A stretch of 64,000 bases of DNA from NCBI GenBank assembly GCA_030734395.1, contig JAUZTG010000029.1, positions 868,001 through 932,000 of the forward strand. Reading direction: 5' to 3'. Made by a program: the position numbers and the translations under genes. The stretch comes from Sarocladium kiliense. Lineage: Eukaryota > Ascomycota > Sordariomycetes > Hypocreales > Sarocladiaceae. Under the pieces are notes generated by a model. That model searched no databases, was not told the DNA's origin, and was given only the letters and a program-made list of their open reading frames with translations. Positions 10,001 through 19,905 of this stretch are shown here, piece after piece. Within the stretch, counting starts at the first letter, position 1; the number at the start of each line of letters is the position of its first letter.

Positions 10001-13000
10001 ATGGGTGTCAACGGTCTCTGGACCGTCATCCAGCCATGCGCCCGTCCAACCAACCTTGCCACCCTTAATCGTAAGCGCCTGGCTGTCGATGCCTCTATCT
10101 GGATCTACCAATTTCTCAAGGCCGTCCGTGACAAAGAAGGAAATGCCTTGCGCAACTCCCACGTGGTTGGCTTCTTCCGTCGTATCTGCAAGCTCCTCTG
10201 GTTCGGTATCCAACCTGTATTTGTTTTTGATGGCGGAGCCCCAGCACTCAAGCGTGCGACTATCCAGGGCCGTAAGAGAAGAAGGGAGGGGAGACGGGAG
10301 GATGCCGTGCGCACGGCGGGGAAGCTTCTTGCTGTGCAAATGCAGCGCATGGCGGAAGAGGAGGACGAGAGACGCAGAAGGGAGGGCAGTGTTGCGGAGA
10401 GAGAAGCGGCACTGCAGCACGAAGAGGCACCAGACCTCAACAATGTGATCTATGTTGATGAGATTGGCATGTCACAAAAGGAGCGCATGCAGAACCGCTC
10501 GTTCCGCAAGCAAGATGCGTACCATCTCCCCGAACTCGATGGTGGCATCGCGGCCATGGGCAAGCCGGACGATCCTCGCATTATGAGCGTACAGGAGTTG
10601 GAGGACTACGCGCGACAGTTCCACAATGGCGAGGATGTAAATCTCTACGACTTCAGCAAGATCGACTTCGATGGCGAGTTCTTCAAGAGTCTTCCTGCAG
10701 CAGATCGGTACAACATCCTCAATGCGGCGAGGCTGCGGAGTCGTCTGAGAATGGGGTACAGCAAGGATCAGCTGGACGACATGTTTCCGGATCGTATGGC
10801 ATTCTCGAGATTTCAGATTGAGCGCGTGAAGGAGAGGAATCACTTGACGCAGCGGCTGATGCACGAAGCTGGCATGACTGGACTGGATCTGACTATTGGA
10901 GGAGGAGTCAGTCGTGTGGCGGGCGAGAAGGATCGTGAGTACATTCTTGTGAAGAATGATGGCGCCGAGGGCGGCTGGGCGCTTGGTGTCGTGAGTAAAG
11001 AGAAAGATATTGGCGAGGCGCATAAGCCGATAGATGTCGATGCTATCAATGTGCAGTTCCAGACGAAGGAGGAAGAGGAAGAAGATGATGACTTCGAAGA
11101 CATTCCTATTGAAGGTCTCAATCGTCTGCCAAAGCCGACCTCGTCGATGAACACAGCTGCGCAAACACAGATCGTACAAAGAACAAGACCGCACGTTGAT
11201 GAGCATCGCCCAAATGGAGCAAACGGCGATGACATCGAAGATTCGCTTTTCGTTGGTGGGAACGCCATGAACGTGGATGCCCAAGATGAACTACATCCCG
11301 AGGAGCAGGACGACCTGGAGAAAGCCATTGCCATGTCCCTGCGAACCCAGCACGGCTATGGCTTGGAGGATTCCGAAGACGAGGATCAGGAATTCGAAGA
11401 TGTGCAAGCCCCGGCCCCCGAATGGAAGCAGAAAGCTGTGGAGGGCCCAAAGCCTATCGCCAGTAGTCGGGGAAGCATGATCGCGCATATCGTCAACAAC
11501 AGATCCAATGCAGCAGTGCCAAAGCGGCCGGAAGAGCAGACCGAAGTCCCGAAGGCCCAGCCTGCGCCGGCGGAAGATGACAGCGACAGCGATGCGGACA
11601 TGCAGGCTGTACTGGCGAGAAATCGTAAGATGAAGAAGCAGAAGCAGGCTCCCGTTGCCCCAAATAAGAAGAACCCATTCGATGGACCCTTGCCTTTCCC
11701 CAAACTCGACTGGGGCTCCTCACTGTTCGCAAAGAAGGGGAAGGCCTCTGACAAGCCCGCTACCGCTGGCGACGAAACTATTGCGGATGACGACGAGCAC
11801 GCTGGCGGCTTCGAAAAAGTCGACGATGACAAGCCGAAGCCGCTTCCGCCCTGGCTCGTCGATGATACGGACATTAGAGAGTCTCTGAAGAAGCAACAGG
11901 AGGCTGAGCGGGAGATCAACCTCGAGGACAGACTCGAGGCTGAGGAGAAGGAGAGGCTGAGGAGAAAAGAGGGAAGGGGAGGGATTGTTGAGATTGAGGA
12001 TGATTCGGACGACGGAAGTGATGTCATGATTGTTGAACGACCATCGCCGAAGAAAGCTATGCAGGAGGCGCCATCAGAGAAGAGCCCGTTGAATGACGAA
12101 CAAGCGACCAAGGAGTTGACTCCTCACGTCAATTCAGGCTTTGTGGAAGTCTCGGTGGATACGGACCCTCAACCTGACGAGGCGATCGAGAAGTCCGAGT
12201 ATGCTCCAGAAGCCGCCTCGGGCTCGAAAGACTATTCAACTTCTCCAGAGCCGGAGATGGAAGATGTTGAATTGCCAGAGGCTGAGGCGCCGGAACAGCC
12301 TGCGCTAGACACCGTCCAACCGAAAGAGCAGCGTCTGGAATCTCCTGAGCCCTCATTTGAGGACATCATGCCCGCCGAGGCGACCTCCGCTCCAACACCG
12401 GATGCTGCAGCAGCAATTCCAGAACCCCGGCCTGATATTCAGGTCGCTTTCTCCAACGAGGCACCGCCCCTCAACGGCCCCGAGCCTCCAGTCCCATCAG
12501 CCGACGCTCCCGATGCCGAGCTCTTCGAAGACGTCGAATATGATGAGTTCAGCGACCCCGGCGATGAGGAACTCCTCGTCTCACTTGCCGAAGAGGCCGA
12601 AGAACACGCCCGCTTTGCCAGCGAACTCAACCAGAAGTCAACCCGCCAGAACAAAGAAGACTACGAGAAGGAGCTTCGCCAGCTCCGTAATCAGCAGAAG
12701 AAGGACCGACGAGATGCAGACGAGGTATCTCAGGTCATGGTCACAGAGTGTCAGGCTCTTCTTCGTCTTTTTGGCATTCCGTATGTCACTGCTCCGATGG
12801 AAGCTGAAGCTCAGTGTGCAGAGCTGGTGAAGTTGGGACTTGTGGATGGAATCGTTACAGATGATTCGGACACGTTCTTGTTTGGTGGGACAAGGGTGTA
12901 CAAGAACATGTTCAACAGTAACAAGTTCGTGGAATGCTATGTCAGCTCGGATTTGGAGAAGGAGCTGTCTCTCTCTCGTGAGCAGCTCATCTCTCTCGCC

Positions 13001-13687
13001 CAGCTTCTCGGGTCAGATTACACGGATGGTCTGCAGGGCGTTGGTCCTGTCACAGCTGTGGAGATCTTGTCTGAGTTTCCAGGGAAGGATGGTCTGGAAG
13101 ATTTCCGAGAGTGGTGGCAGTCTGTGCAGAATCACTCTCGGCCGAAGGAAGCTGATGCAAAATCGACGTTCAGGAGGAAGTTCCGCAAGTCTCAGGCTAC
13201 GAAGCTATTTCTCCCGCCAACTTTTCCCAACTCTGCTGTGTACGACGCATACCTTCACCCGGAAGTTGATGACAGCGCGGAACCTTTCCAGTGGGGTGTT
13301 CCCGATGTAGAAGGTCTGCGAAACTTCCTGATGGCGACGATTGGATGGGGAAAAGAGCGAACGGATGAAGTACTTGTGCCGGTGATTCGCGATATGAACA
13401 GGAGGGAGGCAGAGGGTACACAGAGTAACATCACGAGATTCTTTGGCGGCGGTGTTGGTGCAGGTGCGAGGGAGGCGTTTGCGCCAACGGAGAATCGAAG
13501 AGGAACGGGGAGTAGGCGAATGGCGGCAGCGGTGGATAGGTTGAGAGAGAATGTTGGCAAGGACGGGAAGAGAAAGAGAGGTGGTAATGAGGAGGTAGAT
13601 GCTGAGACTCAGGGACAAAATGAGGCCGAGGGGACCGGAGCTCAGACGACTAAAAGAGGGAAAGGGAGGAAAACGAAGGCATCGTGA
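10001..13687 (+). CDS. rad2: DNA repair structure-specific endonuclease Rad2/XPG
   Basis: Nuclear FEN/XPG-family nuclease that makes the 3' incision in nucleotide excision repair and works with TFIIH. It is a single exon of 1228 residues, the usual size for Rad2/XPG. The N-terminal nuclease domain starts at the first Met (MGVNGLWTVIQP, needed for activity) with metal-binding Asp30 (LAVDASIWIYQF) and Asp77 (VFVFDGGAP). A long acidic spacer of about 800 residues separates it from the internal nuclease domain, with APMEAEAQCAEL (about 932), VTDDSDTFLFGG (about 952) and the helix-hairpin-helix entry GSDYTDGLQGVGP (about 1004). The spacer has a ubiquitin-interacting-type motif, DDLEKAIAMSLR, near 435. 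A PCNA-binding PIP-like motif, QSNITRFF, lies near 1141, followed by a basic C-terminus that suits a nuclear signal. Confidence 0.97.
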   Translation: MGVNGLWTVIQPCARPTNLATLNRKRLAVDASIWIYQFLKAVRDKEGNALRNSHVVGFFRRICKLLWFGIQPVFVFDGGAPALKRATIQGRKRRREGRREDAVRTAGKLLAVQMQRMAEEEDERRRREGSVAEREAALQHEEAPDLNNVIYVDEIGMSQKERMQNRSFRKQDAYHLPELDGGIAAMGKPDDPRIMSVQELEDYARQFHNGEDVNLYDFSKIDFDGEFFKSLPAADRYNILNAARLRSRLRMGYSKDQLDDMFPDRMAFSRFQIERVKERNHLTQRLMHEAGMTGLDLTIGGGVSRVAGEKDREYILVKNDGAEGGWALGVVSKEKDIGEAHKPIDVDAINVQFQTKEEEEEDDDFEDIPIEGLNRLPKPTSSMNTAAQTQIVQRTRPHVDEHRPNGANGDDIEDSLFVGGNAMNVDAQDELHPEEQDDLEKAIAMSLRTQHGYGLEDSEDEDQEFEDVQAPAPEWKQKAVEGPKPIASSRGSMIAHIVNNRSNAAVPKRPEEQTEVPKAQPAPAEDDSDSDADMQAVLARNRKMKKQKQAPVAPNKKNPFDGPLPFPKLDWGSSLFAKKGKASDKPATAGDETIADDDEHAGGFEKVDDDKPKPLPPWLVDDTDIRESLKKQQEAEREINLEDRLEAEEKERLRRKEGRGGIVEIEDDSDDGSDVMIVERPSPKKAMQEAPSEKSPLNDEQATKELTPHVNSGFVEVSVDTDPQPDEAIEKSEYAPEAASGSKDYSTSPEPEMEDVELPEAEAPEQPALDTVQPKEQRLESPEPSFEDIMPAEATSAPTPDAAAAIPEPRPDIQVAFSNEAPPLNGPEPPVPSADAPDAELFEDVEYDEFSDPGDEELLVSLAEEAEEHARFASELNQKSTRQNKEDYEKELRQLRNQQKKDRRDADEVSQVMVTECQALLRLFGIPYVTAPMEAEAQCAELVKLGLVDGIVTDDSDTFLFGGTRVYKNMFNSNKFVECYVSSDLEKELSLSREQLISLAQLLGSDYTDGLQGVGPVTAVEILSEFPGKDGLEDFREWWQSVQNHSRPKEADAKSTFRRKFRKSQATKLFLPPTFPNSAVYDAYLHPEVDDSAEPFQWGVPDVEGLRNFLMATIGWGKERTDEVLVPVIRDMNRREAEGTQSNITRFFGGGVGAGAREAFAPTENRRGTGSRRMAAAVDRLRENVGKDGKRKRGGNEEVDAETQGQNEAEGTGAQTTKRGKGRKTKAS

Positions 13688-13844
13688 TAGATCTTAGAGC
13701 TTTGAAACGAATGATACCTACAATCTAAACGCCAAGGATGGAGCATGAGCACAAGGGTATCTTGATCTATGTTACTCTTACACACAGCCGCAGGCTGAAC
13801 CAACTTAATACACACAACTGTACAATATCTATACATCCTCCCCT

Positions 13845-15472
13845 CTATACCGTCACCATCACACTCGCATTTGTATAATGCGAAAGCAAAGGGTTCTCTC
13901 CACTCTGAGTCGCCGTATCCTCAACATAAGCCCACCTCCTCATGAAGTCCCCATGCGACATCACCCTCGTCAGCTTCCCCGTGATGGCACGATACATTGA
14001 CTCCGCCATGTTGAAGTCCGTGGGGAAGAGGATGTCGAAGTATCCCTGATGGACCTTGAGAATAGTTAGTTTTGGTGTTTGGCATGGCTTTTTGAGGAAG
14101 GGGGGTGGAGCTTACGAGAGGTGTCGTGACTGGTACCATACGGCGTTGGTACCTTGTTTGCACGACCGGTGCGTTCAGACCTTTGATCGCATTTGGCAAG
14201 GCGTGGAAATCGGAGGTCACAAGCCGGTGGCCTGGGAAATACCTCTCCAACACATCAAAGAACTGCATCAACCTCGTGGGCACAAACTCCGGATCCGACA
14301 AGTTCCCAGCAAAAGGCATCTTCGTCGAAAGATATCTCAACGCCGGGTTCGAAGGGTACGGCTTAGGATGTTGTCCCCCTGTAGCCGCGTGTCTCACTCT
14401 GAAATACCTCGCCACAACAGGATCCAACTCCTGTGAGTAGAACTCGTAGAAATCCCCGTCCGCGTCGATGAGCACGTGGCCCTGTAGGGGCTCTTCTGTC
14501 GCGACGTCGTAGCGTATTCCGTCGTGGGAGAAGTTGTCGAAGACTTCCATGGCGAGGAAGAAGCAAGGAGAGGGGACATATTGGTCCCATGCGAAGATGG
14601 AGCGGTTGATGATTTCGACTTTGTCGGCGTGGCCGCGGGATTCGGCGGAGGCGAGGAGGTGGTGCTTCTGCATTGCGGCGAGGGCGGGGGAGATTTCGAT
14701 GATGTTGAATTTTGTCCGGTCGTACACTTGGGGATCGACTTCTCGGATGTAATCCAGAATGTTCAGCATCAACGTGCCTCGTCCAGCACCCATCTCGTAG
14801 ATCAGAAGGTCGTGGTATGGGTATGTCGTCAGGCGGTAATTATCGACAAGGTAGCGGGCGATAGCTTCACCGTAGTAGGGTCGGAAGAGCTCAGTCGGGG
14901 TATGCCAGAGCTGACGGGTTGGGTTCTCATAGCCTTCTTTTGCGTCGAGTTTATCTTCGAAGGCGGTGTAGCGGCGGCCGAGCTCGGCTTGGAATTCGAT
15001 CTCGTCGCGGATGGCGCCGAACTCGAAAGGTTCGCCGGGGGAGAAGATGACGGCCTGTTTCGAGAAGTAGCCGTAGGAAGGGTTGTACAGACTGTCTAGA
15101 CGTTGTGTCAGTGATATGAAGGTGTGGGTAACCATAGATGATCAGTCGCTTACCGTCAATGAAGTCTCGGAGATACATCTTGACTTTCTTTGGCCTCGAA
15201 GTCCGGTTCCTGAGTTCCTCCCCTGTGATAAACGGGTACTTGGCAAACTCCTCTCTCCGGTCCTCCGGCAGAATGCTGGTTCTTTGCTGCCATCTACTCT
15301 CATTTGTCTTCATGCCGCGATCCTTGGACACGAGCATGCGCTTTTCGGAGGACCATCGTGTCTGCTGTAGTGTCGCGCTACGGCTGAGAGTCGCTCGAAC
15401 GCGGTTCTGGCAGCCAGCGGGTCGATGGCGGAAGAGCTGCCGAAACAGCTGGGATAATATAGGAGAGTCCAT
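13845..15472 (-). CDS. Mitochondrial SAM-dependent methyltransferase, MidA/NDUFAF7 family (DUF185)
   Basis: Exons are 15472-15154, 15095-14116 and 14054-13845, with 58 and 61 bp introns, giving 502 residues. The N-terminus is rich in Arg and Ser with few acidic residues (LFRQLFRHRPAGCQNRVRA), as in a mitochondrial targeting peptide. The catalytic part carries GYFSKQAVIFSPGEPFEFGA and the SAM-binding motif I YEMGAGRGTLMLNI, both typical of PF02636. In animals NDUFAF7 dimethylates an arginine of complex I subunit NDUFS2 during assembly; MidA supports complex I in Dictyostelium. The same role here is inferred from family only. The ATG at 15472 was chosen because it directly precedes the targeting-like region; the frame is open upstream for 58 more codons. 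Confidence 0.85.
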
Positions 15473-16006
15473 GGCGAAGGGAGGACACGCGCTGAGTTTG
15501 TGCGCGCACTTGGAGGCGCGAGTGGGTGGTTTTGTCGCCTGAAGGACGAGGGACTGAGGGAAGCTCGGTGGGAGTGTTTGGTGGTTTGGCTGGAGATTGC
15601 ACAATGCCTGATCGGAGGTGGGTTGATCCGGGCGACGATGCCTCACTATGGTAGTGTAGTGCGCAAAGTGCTAGAATTATATAATACGTGATCTCTAGAT
15701 AAGCAAGTAAAAATGGGTAAATACTAGCTGCTGTGTATTGTCCTTTTTCATGTACGGCAAAATGTCACATGAACGTGAAATAATATTTATGGTTTCGACT
15801 GCAAATATGGATCTGCCTCATGCAGGATGCCGTGCCTTTGCTGAACTCAGCACCACAGGCAGAGTCGTCTATGCCCAGAGATGGCTGAAAGAAGTAGGCG
15901 ATGTTGATTCATCCCTGAAGACATCAGACAAGACGTACACTCATTGCAGTGGTAAGAAGTCGAAGCATCTCCAAACCGGACGACGCCCCGTGAACATGCG
16001 GGAGTC
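15473..16006. other. Intergenic region upstream of the MidA-family gene
   Basis: This 534 bp stretch holds the promoter of the methyltransferase gene and the 3' region of the SGNH/FG-GAP gene, both on the minus strand. The part around 15660-15800 is AT-rich. No gene is seen. Confidence 0.5.
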
Positions 16007-19000
16007 TCAACTACGGCGACTACGAGGATAAGCTGGCAGCAGAGGGTTCGCTGAAGGAGGAAAAGATTAGTGAGTAGTGTGACCACTTGTGCGAAGAACT
16101 GATATGGACTCACTGATGGGACCGTCGTCACCACCTCTACCTCCTCCGCACTGGTTAAAGAAGGTGTAGGCCTGATCATCGTCAGTAACCACTTCAAGAA
16201 GCCATATAGGCCTTGACATACCTCATTGGTGAGAGGATACACCTGTATCAAGTCCGCTCTTCCAAGTCCTCCCAAGTTGGCAAAGTTCTATGTCTTATCA
16301 GTACCTTGTCCCAAACATCCCATGGCAAAGAAAGGGCTGGAGCTTACCATGACCTCGCCACGGTCAATTGGCGAGTAAAGCACTCCTCGCTTAGTCCAAG
16401 AAAAGGAGCTGCCGCCACCACCGCCTCCAGGACCAGCGTAGCCGTTGTTCTTCCACACGCTGGCGGCACCGGTGTACTTATTGAGCCAGATAATGTCCGC
16501 TCTCCCGGACTTCTCGACATCAGCGAGGCGCAGGTTGGCACGGTCCCTAGCGAAGAAAGTGTTAGCAACGCGAAAGACTCCCTTTTTGCAAACGTGGTGT
16601 GGGCGCCTTACCAGCCTTCGTCGAACTTGACCTGTCCTGCGTTGAAGAGGCCGCCTTGTTGGTTGAGCCAAGCTGTGAGTCGGCCGTCCCTCTCAAAGCA
16701 TACGATATCGGCTCTCCGATCGCCACTGGTTGTCGGTCATCAGTATGAGAGTCCTCTCACTCTAGCAAGGACTCACTCACTCAATGTCAGCGATGCGCAT
16801 CCCACGATCAAAGATCCCCGGACCCCAACCCTCTCGACAATTCGACTGAGCAACAACACCCCTGTTTGCGAATGAAAGAGACCTCGCCGCAGCATTGTAC
16901 TGATTCTCCCACAATGTGACTGCGCCAGAGGCTTTGTCTTGGACGAGCACGTCGCAGCGACCGTTGCCGGTCCAGTCTGCTAGGTGAATCCCCGTTCGTG
17001 GCCCTGGCACTCTTAGGGAGATGCTGTGGTCGTGACCCCAGGCCGGTGGGCTGTGGGTGTTGACGAAGATCTCATCAGCATGCCCGTCCATGTAGATCCA
17101 GACGTAGTCGTCAGAGCCAGTACCACGCATGTCGCAGTAGAAGACCCCATCGCCTTTCTGCTTGGTGCCACCTGATCCTCGATTCTCCCACACGCGTACA
17201 TCGAACCAGTCTCTTTCCTCTTTGATGTAGATGTAATCAAGGCGATTAGAACCGTAGATCTTGCCGAATTTGATGTTGCCACGGATCCCAGACTCACCTT
17301 GGCCGAGATGTGTGATGCCAGCAGACACCCAATCAGGCACGATGCCACTTCCGCGAGTCCTGCGGTTGATCCAGGTTTCGACATTGCCGTTATCGCCGAC
17401 AAACATCACATCCGAGCGGAAGTCACCGTTCATATCGCCAAACACCCAAGAGTTCACCGGGCTTGACTTCCTGTTGAACACGGTGCCTCGGAGACCATTC
17501 TCGGTGCTGAATCCCTGCCAGAAGTAGTTGTCGCCTTTGCCACCGTTACGGGAGCATCTAGCTGAGCCACCATCGACGAGGCAGAAGTCTGCTCTTCCGT
17601 CGCCGTCAATGTCAGCGATGCGGACTTGGTCGGCATTCCATCCCGAGGATGCAGGAACAACTGTCCCGATTGATTGGAAGTTGGGGGGACTGCCTCCTCG
17701 GTTCAGCGATACAGAGACAGACGCTCCGTTGCCGATGCAGAAGAAGTCATCTAGACCATCGTTGTTGAAGTCTCCCCATGCCCTGCGAGAAGACTCTGGG
17801 CAGCTCAGTCCGGGATTGAAGGTGGTTGAAGGTCCGAACCGGCCACCTCCCAGGTTCTGTCGGAAGTAGAACGTTGTTCTTCCCTCGGTATCAGTGAAGA
17901 TACGAATCCACTCGTCCAAAGCCAAAGCACGATCGGCATTGGGGTCATTCTTGACGATGTTGGCGAAGAAGATGTTGGACGGGATGCGTGAAGTGATGCT
18001 CTGGGGATCTCCAGCCTTCTGAATGCGCGCTGACTCAATCGCACCTCTCTCAACACGATCATGAACGTAGTTGCCATCTTCTGCTCCGCTTCCATTCTGA
18101 GTCTTGACTGGGCCTGGAGCATTGCCTGCGACCTTTGGGCAATTGTTGTCCTGGCTTGCTTCGTCGTCTTTGATCAGACCATCGGTTCGCGGTTCTTGAA
18201 CAATACCCTCCAGCCTCCTGATGGCATCCCACCAGACAGCCGCAAAGACTCTGAATCCCTCGTCGTTGGGGTGAATACCATCAGGATCCATCAAGTTATT
18301 GGTAATCTCTGGGCCAATGTCTGCAAGTCCGATCCGCTCATTTGCAAAGGTTTCCCTGACCAAGTTCCTATACATCTCGCTGACCATGTCGGTACAGCCT
18401 CGATTATCCCTGAGTGGGACCAGGGTAGAGAGAATGATAGTGACGCCGGGACTGTCTCTGTAGACGTCTCTGATCATCCGCTCCATTCGTTCTCCAGCGA
18501 GGTTTTCGTCAACGTCACGGTTGTTGCAGTCATTTCTGTGCTTGTCAGTAGCCAAGACTTCAGAGTCGGATCTGAATGGTTCAATCTTACGTTCCAGCAT
18601 TGATCAGAACCAGATTCGGCTTGAGTCCTTTCACATTGTCCTTGACCCATTCTTCATGGACCTGTGACACAGTCCAGCCAGGGTGCCCTTGGTTGTCCTG
18701 CGGTTTCATCGTGTCAGTATGGTAGTAAAGGCCTTGCTGAAAAGAGATACTTACACTGTCCGCCATGTTCCCGTTCTGCTTACTGCCAACCATGTTCACC
18801 TTGAAGCCTTCAAAACGCAGTTGTTGGCGCAACAGCTTGCGGTACCCAGTCCCGTCTGAGGATCCTACACCCTGAGTGATGGATGCACCAAGCGGCATGA
18901 TGCGAAGGTAAAAGTCCAAGGCTCGAGAGCGAAGGCGTTCCCCATTGCTAGATTCCGTAGGATCATCATCATTTGTGTAATTTCTGGCATTGCCTTCGAA

Positions 19001-19162
19001 GTCAGGATAAGGAGCATCCCATTCATCGCCAGCAATCACATCAGGAGCGAGTTCGGACTTGTACGGGCGTGGCCCATCCCAAGTTTGAGAAATGACGGGG
19101 AGAACGAGTCCAAGGACTGCAAGGATGCAGTGCAACCGACACATTCGTGAAAAGTGAGCCAT
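16007..19162 (-). CDS. Secreted SGNH/GDSL esterase fused to an FG-GAP/VCBS repeat propeller
   Basis: Eight exons: 19162-18755, 18697-18591, 18535-16781, 16725-16612, 16546-16348, 16287-16222, 16171-16114 and 16050-16007, giving 916 residues. A signal peptide is clear (MCRLHCILAVLGLVLPVISQ follows the first residues). The SGNH domain (about 75-280) shows block I with the catalytic Ser in MPLGASITQG, the DNQGHPGWT segment, block III AGTND, and block V DGIHPND with the catalytic Asp and His. About 340-900 form repeated FG-GAP units with Ca-loop-like motifs (DFNNDGLDD, DIDGDGRAD, DMNGDFRSD, DWTGNGRCD, DIDGDRRAD). The SGNH part resembles carbohydrate esterase family 3 (acetyl-xylan esterases), so polysaccharide deacylation outside the cell is the likely role. 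The substrate is not shown by the sequence. The last five exons are small and each closes on an FG-GAP boundary or the short tail. Confidence 0.88.
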
Positions 19163-19905
19163 GACTGCGTCAGGATGGAGTGAGGAACTCGGAGCAAGGA
19201 TGGACGTGGCTCTCGGTCGCATCTTTAAGCAACACCGTCCTCGCGAAATCCCATGTGGAAAGCAATCATGGATTCACAACACATGCGGCACGGCGCCTAG
19301 AAATGGATCGCGTCCCCTTGGCGCTTGAAATTTATATCCATCCTGGGTGAGGCGCACACCATCATGCCATCTTGGCGCTGCGGCTTGGACATATAGCTGT
19401 CAGGGATGTTGCACCGTAGTTTGGTACTTGAGCAGGCTATCCACAAGATTGGAGTATGCGGAAGGCTTGGTACTCAACATTTCCTTGCTAGGAGATGGCA
19501 CATACGCACAACAGGCTGACAGTGTACATCCTTGAGGGGCTGTGTGTCCTCTCGCAATACCTGCAACGTCGGATACGCGGCAGGATTTGCCAAGGCTGTT
19601 GCAAACGGGCCTTCTGGTCCGCCTTGTTGCGCTTTAGGGAACAATTGTCGAGGTGCATGCGACCGTGTTGAATAGACATAGGGCTGGGAAGACTTCTATT
19701 GCTCTTCAGAAAGGAAGTACGGTCTCCTGTATGTTTTACATAGTCATGGTTCACTAGCTTTTATACAAGGTTTTATCATCCTCGTAGTATTGTGATTGAT
19801 GTCATTCATGCCTCCTGATATCAACACTAAATTGCATACTTGTGACTCCAGATATTCTACCAAGAGAAAAGATCATGAGTCGGAAACAATCCAGCGGATT
19901 CCCAG
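19163..19905. other. Intergenic region between SGNH gene promoter and Zn2Cys6 gene 3' end
   Basis: This is 743 bp. It carries the promoter of the SGNH/FG-GAP gene on the left and the 3' region of the transcription factor gene on the right. A TATA-like TTTATA lies near 19331 on the plus strand. No gene is seen. Confidence 0.45.
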
